Below, piece after piece: positions 16,601-25,628 of a stretch of 64,000 nucleotides of DNA. The stretch lies in the NCBI GenBank assembly GCA_963820775.1, contig CAWGBF010000015.1, positions 248,001-312,000 of the forward strand. Direction: 5' to 3'. Position 1 is the stretch's first letter, and every line of letters begins with the position of its first letter. Both the position numbers and the translations under genes were made by a program. The notes below the pieces were generated by a model, which worked only from the letters and a program-made list of their open reading frames with translations, did no database searches and was not told the origin of the DNA. This stretch comes from Roseiarcus sp963820775 (GTDB taxonomy: Bacteria; Pseudomonadota; Alphaproteobacteria; Rhizobiales; Beijerinckiaceae).

Positions 16601-19600
16601 TCAAAGGTGAAATTCTCGAGCTGAAGAATACGATCAACACGATGGTCGATCAGCTGAACGCCTTTGCTTCGGAAGTGACACGCGTCGCGCGCGAAGTCGG
16701 CACGGAGGGGAAATTGGGCGGTCAGGCCGCCGTGCCCGGAGTCGCCGGGACTTGGAAGGATTTGACCGACACCGTGAACGTCATGGCGGCTAATCTGACC
16801 GAGCAGGTTCGCGGCATCGTGAAAGTGGTGACGGCCGTCGCAGGGGGCGATCTCACACAGGATTTGGCGGTCAAGTCGAAGGGCGAAGTCGCGGCGCTGG
16901 CAGAGACGATCAACAATATGACCAACACGCTCGCGACCTTCGCGGACCAGGTCACGACAGTTGCGAGAGAGGTGGGTGTCGAAGGCCGCCTCGGCGGTCA
17001 AGCGAATGTGCCGGGCGCCGCCGGCACATGGAAGGATCTCACGGGCAACGTCAATTTGCTCGCCGCAAACCTTACCACCCAGGTGCGCGCGATTGCGGAG
17101 GTCGCGACCGCGGTGACCAAGGGCGACCTCACCCGGTCGATTCAAGTCAACGCCCGCGGCGAAGTGGCGGAGCTCAAAGACAACATCAACACGATGATCG
17201 ACAATTTGCGTTTGACGACCGAGCGCAACACTGAACAGGACTGGCTGAAGACCAATCTCGCAAGATTCACCAACATGTTGCAGGGGCAACGCGATCTGAC
17301 CGCTGTCGGTCGAATGCTCCTTTCCGAACTGGCGCCCCAGGTCGCCGCGCAGAATGGGGTCATCTACCTGGTCGACGCCGAAGGCGCGCCAGCCCTCAAG
17401 CTATTGGCATCCTATGCCGACGCGGGCGCCGAAGGCCATCCCGAGAAGCTGCAATTGGGCGAGGGCATCATCGGACAATGCGCAATTGATGCGCGCGCGA
17501 CGCTTATTTCCGACGTGCCGTCCAACGTCGTTCCGATCCGGACGGGCATCTTCGAGATGAAACCCTCTAATTTGATTGTCCTCCCTGTGCTGTTTGAGGG
17601 CCAGGTGAAAGCCGTGATTGAGCTGGCTTCCGTCTCTCCATTCACCGAATTGCAAAAGACGTTCCTGGATCAGCTCACCGCCGGGATCGGCATCGTGCTC
17701 AACAGTATCGAAGCGACTATGCAAACCGAGGGCTTGCTCAAGCAGTCGCAGCAGCTAGCGACCGAGCTGCAGACGCAGCAGAAGGAGCTCCAGCTGACGA
17801 ACGAGCAGCTCGAGCAGAAGGCGCAGCAATTGGCTGAGCAAAATGCGGAAGTCGAACGCAAGAACGATGAAATCGAGCAGGCCCGACGAGCGCTTGAAGA
17901 AAAGGCGAGCGAGCTCGCGCTGACCTCGAAGTACAAATCAGAGTTTCTGGCGAACATGTCGCATGAGCTGCGCACGCCACTCAATAGCATTTTAATTCTC
18001 GGCCAACAGCTCGCGGATAACCCGGACACCAACCTCACGCCTCGTCAGGTTGAATTTGCGCGCACGATTCATGGCGCCGGCAGCGATCTGCTGAACCTGA
18101 TTAGCGACATCTTGGACCTCTCGAAGATCGAATCCGGCACCGTCTCGGTGGACGCCGAGGACATCACGCTAAGTTTGCTCGAGCAATCCGTAACCCGCCC
18201 CTTCCGTCACGAGGCGGAACGGCGCGGTCTGTCTTTCGACGTCACAATCGCCCCCGAACTCCGGCACATCACGACGAACTCGAAACGTCTGCAGCAGGTC
18301 CTCAAGAATCTGCTGTCGAACGCCATCAAGTTCACTGAACATGGCGGAGTGCGCATGCAGGTCGCCGGCGCGACGTCAGGATGGACCCCGAATCATCCGG
18401 TGCTTGCGTCCGCGTCCACCGTCGTCGCGTTTGAGGTGACCGATACCGGCATCGGCATTCTCCCGGAAAAGCAGCGCCTCATATTTGAGGCCTTCCAGCA
18501 AGCGGACGCCAGCACCAATCGGAGATACGGAGGAACCGGTCTGGGGCTCGCAATCAGTCGCGAACTCGCAAACCTTCTCGGGGGGGAAATCCATTTGCGA
18601 AGCAAAGCGGGCGAAGGCAGCACATTCACGCTCTACCTGCCCCAGTCCTACGTCGGGCCCGCTCGGGTGGTGGCCAAGGGAGCGAGCGGGACGCGCTCCG
18701 AGGCGCGAGCGGACGGGGGGCCCGTGCAGCGGACTGAAGAGACGCTGTCGCAACCAACCGACGATCGAGCGCATCTTGCGCCGGGCGACGCGGCGTTATT
18801 GATCGTGGAGGACGATCCGCACTACGCGCGGATCCTCGTCGATCTCGCGCGGGACGTCGGGCTCAAGGTGCTAGTCGCCTCCCGCGGCGTGGACGCCTTA
18901 GACTCTCGCCCGGGAATTTTCGCCTCTGGCGATATCGCTCGATGTTTTTCTGCCTGACATGCTCGGGTGGGCGGTGCTGAGCGAGTTGAAACAGGATCCC
19001 CACACCAGGCACATCCCAGTGCAGATCGTCACGCTCGACGAGGATCGGCAGCATGGGCTGGCGGGTGGCGCTTTTGCGTATCTCAATAAGCCGACAACCG
19101 TGGACAAGCTCAAGGCGTCGATCGCTCGTCTGTCCGAATACGCCCGCAATTCACGAAAGCGGCTGCTTATCGTCGAGGACAATCCGGCTGAACTCCTGGG
19201 CATAACCGAGCTGCTCGGCCACCAGGACATTGAGGTCGTCACCGCGGACAACGGGCGCAAAGCTTTGGCGATGCTTCGGGAGCGTCCAACCGATTGCGTC
19301 GTTCTTGATCTCAAACTCCCGGACATGTCGGGGTTCGAGTTGCTTGAGCATATTCGCCAGGATGACATTCTGACGCAGGTTCCGGTCGTCGTGTTCACCG
19401 GCCGTGAGTTGTCGGCCGAGGAGGACGCGCAATTGCACTCGATTGCGCGCAGCGTCATTGTGAAGGGGGTCGAGTCGCCGGAGCGTCTTCTCGATGAAAC
19501 AGCGCTTATCCTCCATCGCGTGGTCGCGGATCTCCCGCCTGACAAGCAACGCATGTTGGAGCGCCTGCGCAATTCCGACGAAAATCTGCACGGGCGCAAG

Positions 19601-19960
19601 ACGCTTCTCGTCGACGATGACGCCAGAAATATCTTCGCGTTGAGCAGCGTGCTCGAGCGGCGCGGAATGGAGGTGCTGACCGCTACAACAGGCCGGGAAG
19701 CGATTGCAATTCTCAAGGCCGATCGAGGCGTGTCGATTGTCCTTATGGATATTATGATGCCGGAAATGGATGGCTACGAGACCATCCAGGCGATTCGAGA
19801 GGATCCCTCGGTGCGGCGACTGCCGATCATTGCGCTCACCGCAAAAGCGATGAAGGGCGACCGTGAAAGATGTCTCGAGGCGGGGGCGTCGGACTACCTG
19901 GCGAAACCGGTCAATACCGAGCAACTGCTTTCGGCACTTCGCATCTGGCTACATCGCTAG
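13666..19960 (+). CDS. Giant soluble hybrid histidine kinase with HAMP array (Nik1-like; one frameshift)
   Basis: Reconstructed protein of about 2,100 residues with no TM segment, so cytoplasmic. Order: a degenerate HAMP-type region (about 35-174), eleven 92-residue HAMP-type repeats (175-1186), a GAF domain (about 1205-1350), a glutamine-rich coiled coil (about 1350-1425), HisKA with MSHELRTPLN (phospho-accepting His1433), HATPase_c with DTGIGI and GGTGLGLAI, then three receivers. REC1 starts at LLIVEDD, REC2 has its Asp in VLDLKLPDM, and REC3 has its Asp in LMDIMMPEMDG. The repeat architecture resembles fungal group III (Nik1/Os-1) osmosensor kinases and their bacterial relatives. The frame is broken inside REC1 near 18900: dropping one base in GCCTTAGAC restores VDALTLAREFSPLAISLDVFLPDM. 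The downstream REC-kinase-REC gene follows after 3 bases. Confidence 0.9.
14188..17223 (+). repeat. Eleven tandem 276-bp (92-aa) HAMP-type repeats
   Basis: The block starting EVTRVAREVGT recurs every 276 bases at 14188, 14464, 14740 and so on to 16948: eleven in-phase units, 3,036 bases in all. Conserved landmarks in each are LGGQA, WKDLT, VN, NLT-QVR-IA, GDL and TINTMVDQL. Units 10 and 11 are the most diverged. DNA identity between units is high enough that recombination could change copy number. Confidence 0.95.
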
Positions 19961-19963
19961 GGC

Positions 19964-21619
19964 ATGGGTACGACCATGCAGCGCGATCGCGATCCGGTGA
20001 ACATCCTAGTCGTCGACGATCAGCCGGCAAAGCTTCTCAGCTACGAAGTGATCCTTGAAGAGTTGGGCGAGAATCTCATCAAGGCGTCGTCGGGCCGCCA
20101 GGCGCTGGAGCTACTCCTGCGCAGCGAAGTTGCGGTCATTCTCGTGGACGTCGCGATGCCTGAGCTCGACGGATTTGAGCTGGCGTCGATGATCCGCGAC
20201 CATCCGCGGTTCGCCCAGACTGCGCTCATCTTCGTCTCCGCGGTCCACCTGTCCGAATTCGACAGCTTGCGAGGGTACGAGGCAGGCGCCGTCGACTATT
20301 TGCCGGTCCCCATTGTTCCGGCCCTTCTTCGCGCAAAGGTGCGCGTGTTCTGCGATCTCTTTAGGAAAACTCGCCAACTCGAAATCCTGAACGCGGAGCT
20401 GGAGAGAAGGGTCGAAGCGCGCACCGCCGAGTTGGCCGCCGCAAACGCGGACCTGGAAAGGAGGGTCGAAGCCCGGACGCGAGAGAGGGAAGAGGCCCTA
20501 GCGCAGGTGGCGCAGATGCAGAAGCTGGAGAGCCTCGGGCAGCTCACAGGCGGCTTGGCTCACGATTTCAACAATCTCCTCATGGTCGTGTTGTCGAACC
20601 TCGAGCTGGCGCGCAACCGCGTGACGGAAGACGAGCGACTGACCCGCTGGCTTGGACGAGCGATGGAAGCCGCCAACAGCGGCGCCTCGCTAACCAAGCG
20701 CATGTTGGCTTTCGCGCGCCGGCAGAATCTGAGGCCTGAGTCCGTTCCGCTATCGGAGGTCGTCAACGGGATGGTCGAAATGATGTCCCACTCGTTGAAC
20801 GCTGAAGTGCGTATCCTCGCCGATCTGCCGAGCGATCTTCCCAATGTTCGGATCGACCGCAATCAGCTTGAACTCTCCCTGCTCAATCTTGGCTTGAACG
20901 CGCGGGACGCGATGCCTTCCGGCGGGCAAATTGTCATCAAGGTCAGGATCGCCGACGAGAAGCAACTTCCTGAGCAACTGGCGCCAGGTTCCTATGTGAA
21001 TCTTTCGGTCGCTGATACAGGGATTGGAATGGACGCCGACACGCTGAGGCGCGCCGCGGAGCCCTTCTTCTCGACCAAGCGGGGAGGCAAGGGGTTGGGT
21101 CTCGGCCTTTCCATGGTTCACGGCCTCGCTCTCCAGTCTGGCGGAGCGATGCAGATCGCGAGCCGATTGGGTGAAGGGACCACGGTTTTGCTTTGGCTTC
21201 CTGTGGCCTCGGACCCTCGCGCAATAGAGCCTGATGCGACTCTTTCGCATGCCGCTGTCGACAAGCGCCCGCGTCGCGTCCTTCTGGTTGACGACGATCC
21301 GCTTGTTCTTATGGCGACCGCGGATATGTTGCGGGAGCTCGGGCATGAGCCGATCGAGATGACGTCGGCGAAGAAAGCGCTTGAGGCGGTCCATGGAGGC
21401 GAGCGGCCAGATCTGGCGATTCTTGACTACGCCATGCCTGAAATGTCGGGCGTCGCTTTAGCGGAACTGTTGCGCGAGACCTATCCCGGGCTGCCGCTGC
21501 TGCTGGCGACGGGCTATTCGGAACGAGAAAAGGCGGGAGGACACTTGCCCAGGCTCGACAAGCCTTACACTCTATCGGAACTGGCTCGCCAGATTGGCTT
21601 GCTGGCGGGCGCCAAATAG
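19964..21619 (+). CDS. REC-histidine kinase-REC protein
   Basis: A 551-residue soluble kinase. An N-terminal receiver (about 13-130; phospho-Asp in LVDVAMPELDG) is followed by a coiled coil containing two copies of LERRVEART. The kinase core has GLAHDFNNLL with the phospho-accepting His200, ATP-lid motifs DTGIGM and GLGLGLSM, and a C-terminal receiver has its Asp in AILDYAMPEMSG. The HDFNN motif is typical of four-helix sensor kinases that end in a receiver. The start is the ATG at 19964, four bases after the hybrid kinase stop; a second ATG at 19976 is possible. Cotranscription suggests that it receives phosphate from, or competes with, the HAMP-array kinase. No DNA-binding output domain lies nearby. 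Confidence 0.9.
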   Translation: MGTTMQRDRDPVNILVVDDQPAKLLSYEVILEELGENLIKASSGRQALELLLRSEVAVILVDVAMPELDGFELASMIRDHPRFAQTALIFVSAVHLSEFDSLRGYEAGAVDYLPVPIVPALLRAKVRVFCDLFRKTRQLEILNAELERRVEARTAELAAANADLERRVEARTREREEALAQVAQMQKLESLGQLTGGLAHDFNNLLMVVLSNLELARNRVTEDERLTRWLGRAMEAANSGASLTKRMLAFARRQNLRPESVPLSEVVNGMVEMMSHSLNAEVRILADLPSDLPNVRIDRNQLELSLLNLGLNARDAMPSGGQIVIKVRIADEKQLPEQLAPGSYVNLSVADTGIGMDADTLRRAAEPFFSTKRGGKGLGLGLSMVHGLALQSGGAMQIASRLGEGTTVLLWLPVASDPRAIEPDATLSHAAVDKRPRRVLLVDDDPLVLMATADMLRELGHEPIEMTSAKKALEAVHGGERPDLAILDYAMPEMSGVALAELLRETYPGLPLLLATGYSEREKAGGHLPRLDKPYTLSELARQIGLLAGAK

Positions 21620-21704
21620 AGCGCGACAACGAGCGCGCGGCGAAGCCTCAGACCCGCGCCGGTTTCAAAAACCCGACACGAAATTTGAGCGTAGCTTTGC
21701 CGCA

Positions 21705-21914
21705 TTAGCCAGGATGCCGGAACGGCCCCGCGTCATCCGAGCGGTTTTTCAGAGCGTCGAGTTCGCGCGCGGTTTGATGCTCAATCTCGGCGCCAAGCTC
21801 AGCGCCGAGCAAGCTGAAGATGACGCAGATCGCCGTCCGCGTCATCACGCCGACGGCGGCGCCAAGCGAGCCGTAGGCCGCATTGTGTATGCCGAAATCG
21901 GCGATGGACGCCAC
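21705..21914 (-). pseudogene. Remnant of a YihY/BrkB-family membrane protein (3' end)
   Basis: About 70 codons resemble the C-terminal end of BrkB/YihY proteins: FGIHNAAYGSLGAAVGVMTR, then a hydrophobic helix, then GAELGAEIEHQTARE. The upstream six-sevenths of the gene is missing; the frame runs only a few codons further into the promoter of the ABC operon. I read it as a deletion remnant. The family match is from recalled conserved motifs, not a search. Confidence 0.5.
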
Positions 21915-21930
21915 CGGACAATCGCCGCTC

Positions 21931-21983
21931 TTGACAGGTGTTGAGTTTAGTGCCTAGCTTTAGCACTAAACATAATACTAAAC
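21931..21983 (+). promoter_or_regulatory. Promoter with overlapping palindromic operator, ABC/dha operon
   Basis: TTGACA at 21931-21936 and TAGCTT at 21955-21960 (18-base spacer) form a sigma-70-like promoter. A perfect inverted repeat GTTTAGTGC (21945-21953), 9 bases, GCACTAAAC (21963-21971) covers the -10 region. A third half-site ACTAAAC lies at 21977-21983. The geometry is that of a repressor operator. The HTH-like protein inside the operon is a candidate ligand, by inference only. Confidence 0.6.
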
Positions 21984-22076
21984 GCTCGCTGCTCCTTGGA
22001 ACGGGCAGGATGAGGAAGCTGCGGCCCCGGCTTGGATCCGCCAAGCAATTCGGGACGAGCAAAGGAGGAAACGAAT

Positions 22077-23418
22077 ATAAGTCGGCACAAGACGTCACTT
22101 GCGGTTGCGTTTGCATCGAGCCTTTTTGCTATTGCGTGGGCGGGCGCCGCCGAAGCTCAACAGAAATCGCTGACGCTTTGCTGGGCCGCGTGGGACCCGG
22201 CGAACGCTTTGGTCGAGCTCGACAAAGATTTCACCAAGGCGACCGGCATTGCGATGAAGCACGAGTTCGTCCCCTGGACGAGCTACGCGGACCACTTCAT
22301 CAACCTGCTCAACTCGCGCAGCAGCGAATGCGACCTGATCATCGGCGACAGCCAATGGATCGGCGGCGCGGCGGAGAACAAGTGGTACGTCAAGCTCAAC
22401 GACTTCTTCGACAAGAACAAGATCTCGATGGACACGTTCCTGCCCGCGACCGTCGTCGGATATGCGGAATGGCCCAAGAACACGCCGAACTACTGGGGTT
22501 TGCCCGCGATGGCCGACGCGGTCGGCTGGACTTATCGGAAGGACTGGTTCGCCAAGCCCGAGCTTCGCGCCGAATTCAAGGCGAAGTACAATCGCGAACT
22601 TGAACCGCCCAAGACCTGGGACGAACTGATCGAAGTCGCGAAGTTCTTCACCGGCAAGGAAATCGACGGCAAGAAAGTCTACGGCTCGTACGTCTTCAGC
22701 GAGCGAGGCTCGGAAGGCATCACGATGGGTGCCACCAACGCGATGTACAATTACGGGTTCCAGTATGGCGACCCGAAGGATCCCTACCACATGGAGGGCT
22801 TCGTCAACTCGCCCGGCGCCGCCAAAGGACTGGACGTCTACAAGGAGCTGTTTACCTGCTGCCAGCCTCCCGGCCTGACGAACGCCTATATGTCGGAGGG
22901 TCTTGACGCCTTCAAGTCAGGCCAGGTCGCGATGCAGATGAACTGGTATGCGTTCTTCCCCGGCCTTGCCAAGGACCCGAACGTCGGCGGGGACAAGATC
23001 GGGTTCTTCAAGAACCCGGCCGGTCCTGCTGGCGATTTCACTCAGCTTGGCGGTCAGGGGCTTTCGGTAGTCGCGGCCTCGAAGAATGTCGACGATGCGT
23101 TGGCCTATGTGAAGTGGTTCGCGCAGCCGGAGGTTCAGCAGAAGTGGACGGATCTCGGCGGTGCCTCGGCGTCCAAGGCCGTGCTTGAGTCGGACGCCTA
23201 TAAGAAGAGCGCCGCCTATGCGCCGTCATTCGTTGAGTCGATGGGCATGGTCAAGGACTTCTGGGCCGAGCCCTTGTACGTCCCGCTCCTCCTCGACATG
23301 CAGAACCGAGTCCACGATTATGTCGTCGCCAACAAGGGCACTTCGGAGCAAGCGCTCGAACTCGTTGGTCAAGGATTGGGTCAAGGTGTTCAAGCAGGAA
23401 GGCAAGGATCCGTCCTGA
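22077..23418 (+). CDS. CUT1 ABC transporter substrate-binding protein (ATA start, C-terminal frameshift)
   Basis: Periplasmic binding protein of about 447 residues. The signal peptide begins SRHKTSLAVAFASSLFAIAW and ends AAEAQQ; then comes the family-1 extracellular-binding fold (TLCWAAWDPANALVELD, WGLPAMADAVGWTYRKDW, SGQVAMQMNWYAFFPG). A perfect AGGAGG at 22063-22068 sits 8 bases before codon ATA at 22077, where an ATG would be expected. The nearest in-frame recognised start is TTG at 22032, upstream of the ribosome site. Near 23361 a one-base insertion shifts the frame: the expected tail SLVKDWVKVFKQEGKDPS stops at 23418, whereas the uncorrected frame runs to 23441. Context suggests a polyol or triose ligand. 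Confidence 0.85.
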
Positions 23419-23501
23419 CCGCGCGACGGTTGGTTCTCTGAAACCCGCCCCGGCGGCGCAATCCGCCGGGGAGACGGGATTGGCTCACGAGCGGGCAGGT
23501 T

Positions 23502-24458
23502 ATGTCGGTGACGAATAACGCAAGAGGCATCGCCGAAGGATTAGCCTTCCGGGCGCCGGCGACGGCAGTGCGGGTGCGCGGCCTATCGGATCGGGCTGTC
23601 GCCTGGCTTTTCATCCTGCCGACGATGCTGTTGCTTCTCGCGATCAACATCTTTCCGCTGATCTGGGCGATCCGGCTGTCGTTCACCGGCTTGATGGCCA
23701 ACTTGCCCATGCCCGCCCGATTCATCGGCATCGACAATTACACCGACATTCTGACCGATGAGGACATCTGGGCGAACTTCCAGATCACCGCGCATTTTGT
23801 CTTTTGGACGATCGCGCTGCAGGTCCTGGTCGGCCTGGGCCTCGCGTTGCTCATCAACCAAAAATTCCGCGGCCACAGCTTTTGGACGACCGTCATCCTG
23901 CTGCCGATGATGTTGTCCCCGGCGGTGGTTGGCAATTTCTGGACCTTGCTATTCCAGCCGCAGATCGGGCCGTTCAATTATCTTATCGGCTTTTTCACCG
24001 GCGTCGCGCCGAGCTCGTTCACAATGATCGGAAGCGTCGCCTTGGCGCCGTGGACGATCGTGCTGGTCAACACCTGGATGTGGACGCCCTATGTCATGCT
24101 GATTTGCCTGGCCGGTCTGCGCTCGATCCCGGATTACATTTACGAGGCGGCGGAGGTCGACCGGGCCTCCCCGTTGAGGCAATTCGTGTCGATCACGTTC
24201 CCGATGGTCCTCCCTTTCCTCATGCTCGCCGTGCTTTTCCAGGCGATCCAGTCGTTCGTAATGTTCGACTTGGTCAATCTGCTCACCTCGGGGGGACCAG
24301 GATCGACCACCGAACTGGTCTCGATCACGCTGAAGCGCGCCGCGTTTGAAAAGTGGGAAACGGGCTACGCCTCAGCGCTCGCTGTAATCCTTTTTGTCAC
24401 GATATTCGGGGCGGCCAACATCTATGTGAAGGCGCTCAACAAAGTGAAACAGCAATGA
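23502..24458 (+). CDS. ABC transporter permease (CUT1, MalF-like)
   Basis: Inner-membrane permease of 318 residues with six or more TM helices. The EAA loop reads IYEAAEVDRASPLRQFVSIT near 220-240, the site that docks an ATPase. The start is the ATG at 23502 with a GGGCAGG site upstream. Its stop overlaps the next permease start (ATGA). It forms a heterodimeric channel with the downstream permease. Confidence 0.92.
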   Translation: MSVTNNARGIAEGLAFRAPATAVRVRGLSDRAVAWLFILPTMLLLLAINIFPLIWAIRLSFTGLMANLPMPARFIGIDNYTDILTDEDIWANFQITAHFVFWTIALQVLVGLGLALLINQKFRGHSFWTTVILLPMMLSPAVVGNFWTLLFQPQIGPFNYLIGFFTGVAPSSFTMIGSVALAPWTIVLVNTWMWTPYVMLICLAGLRSIPDYIYEAAEVDRASPLRQFVSITFPMVLPFLMLAVLFQAIQSFVMFDLVNLLTSGGPGSTTELVSITLKRAAFEKWETGYASALAVILFVTIFGAANIYVKALNKVKQQ

Positions 24459-25408
24459 GCGCGCTCCCGGCCCCACGTCCGTTCTCCGAGCCGTCGCCGC
24501 TCGTCCGTTGGCTGGCCGGCGCCGTCGTCGTCCTGTATGCCATCGTCACGATCCTGCCTCTGATATGGATCGGGGCGACCGCGTTCAAGTCGCAGGAGGA
24601 CGCAGTCGCGTATCCGCCGAAGGTGTTCTTCAAGCCGACGCTCGAAGGATTTGTCGATCTGTTCACGGTGCAGACGCGTCAGTCGCACGATTTCATCGCC
24701 AAGCTGCCGCCGCCCAAGACATGGTACGAGAAGATCGCCCGCGACCGCGACATGGTGATTGCCGGCCCGTCGCGGGTCGTTGAGCGTTTCTCGAATTCCC
24801 TGATCATCGGCTTCGGCTCGACCATTCTCGCAACTTTCCTCGGGACGCTGGCGGCTTATGGGTTTTCGCGCTTTCGCGTGCCGCTCGCCGATGACCTGCT
24901 ATTTTTCATCCTGTCGACGCGCATGATGCCGCCGATCGCGGTCGCGGTCCCGATCTACATCATGTATAGGTGGCTTGGCCTCTACGACACGCGGATCGGG
25001 ATGATCCTCTTGTACACGGCGGTGAACGTGTCGCTCGCGGTGTGGTTGCTCAAGGGCTTCATTGACGAGATTCCTCGCGAATACGAGGAGGCGGCTTTGG
25101 TCGACGGCTACACGCGGCTGCAGGCGTTTCGAAAGGTTGTGCTGCCGCAGGCGGCGACCGGCATAGCGGCGACCTCGATCTTCTGCCTGATTTTCTCGTG
25201 GAACGAGTACGCGTTCAATCTCTTGCTGACGAGCTCGAACGCGCAGACGATGCCGCCCTATATCCCCTTCATCATCGGCGAGGGCGGCCAAAACTGGCCT
25301 GCGGTCGCCGCGGCAACGACCCTGTTTCTGCTGCCGATCATGATTTTCACCATCGCGCTGAGAAAGCACCTTCTGCGCGGCATCACATTCGGGGCGGTGC
25401 GCCGATGA
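24455..25408 (+). CDS. ABC transporter permease (CUT1, MalG-like)
   Basis: Second permease, 317 residues, six predicted TM helices. The EAA motif is YEEAALVDGYTRLQAFRKVV near 210-229. A long periplasmic loop (about residues 60-110, around PPPKTWYEKIARDRD) separates helices 1 and 2, longer than in MalG. It overlaps both neighbours by four bases (ATGA), which implies translational coupling. Confidence 0.92.
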   Translation: MSALPAPRPFSEPSPLVRWLAGAVVVLYAIVTILPLIWIGATAFKSQEDAVAYPPKVFFKPTLEGFVDLFTVQTRQSHDFIAKLPPPKTWYEKIARDRDMVIAGPSRVVERFSNSLIIGFGSTILATFLGTLAAYGFSRFRVPLADDLLFFILSTRMMPPIAVAVPIYIMYRWLGLYDTRIGMILLYTAVNVSLAVWLLKGFIDEIPREYEEAALVDGYTRLQAFRKVVLPQAATGIAATSIFCLIFSWNEYAFNLLLTSSNAQTMPPYIPFIIGEGGQNWPAVAAATTLFLLPIMIFTIALRKHLLRGITFGAVRR

Positions 25409-25617
25409 CCATCAGGACCGAGCCGTCGAAAACAGACGCGCCGGCATGGCGACACCCGTTCCACCGTGGGCCGTGGGAAACGCTGGCGACCGTCGTGATC
25501 TCCCTCGGCGTCGTCATGTTGTGCCAACCGTTCTGGCTCGTCTTGTACGCCTACTCCTTCACAACGATCCTGACCGGCGTCGTGATGTTCGTCGTTGTCA
25601 CGAAGTTCCCGGATTAG
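25405..25617 (+). CDS. Small membrane protein of the ABC transporter operon
   Basis: A 70-residue protein with two predicted TM helices (about 27-43 and 46-65) after a hydrophilic N-terminus. It begins in an ATGA overlap with the second permease and ends 11 bases before the first ATPase. Small two-TM proteins are found at the same place in rhizobial polyol (glycerol-type) transporter operons with paired ATPases. Its role is unknown; it may be an accessory membrane subunit. Confidence 0.75.
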   Translation: MTIRTEPSKTDAPAWRHPFHRGPWETLATVVISLGVVMLCQPFWLVLYAYSFTTILTGVVMFVVVTKFPD

Positions 25618-25628
25618 GGCGCGGGGTC

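Noticed and set aside
14188..17223. Regular repeats suggesting a CRISPR-like or satellite array
   Set aside because: The unit is 276 bp, in frame and fully coding; there are no spacers.
15511..17289. 592-codon open frame antisense to the HAMP repeats
   Set aside because: It exists because the 276-bp repeat keeps a stop-free antisense frame; the composition is rich in H, R and D with no recognisable fold.
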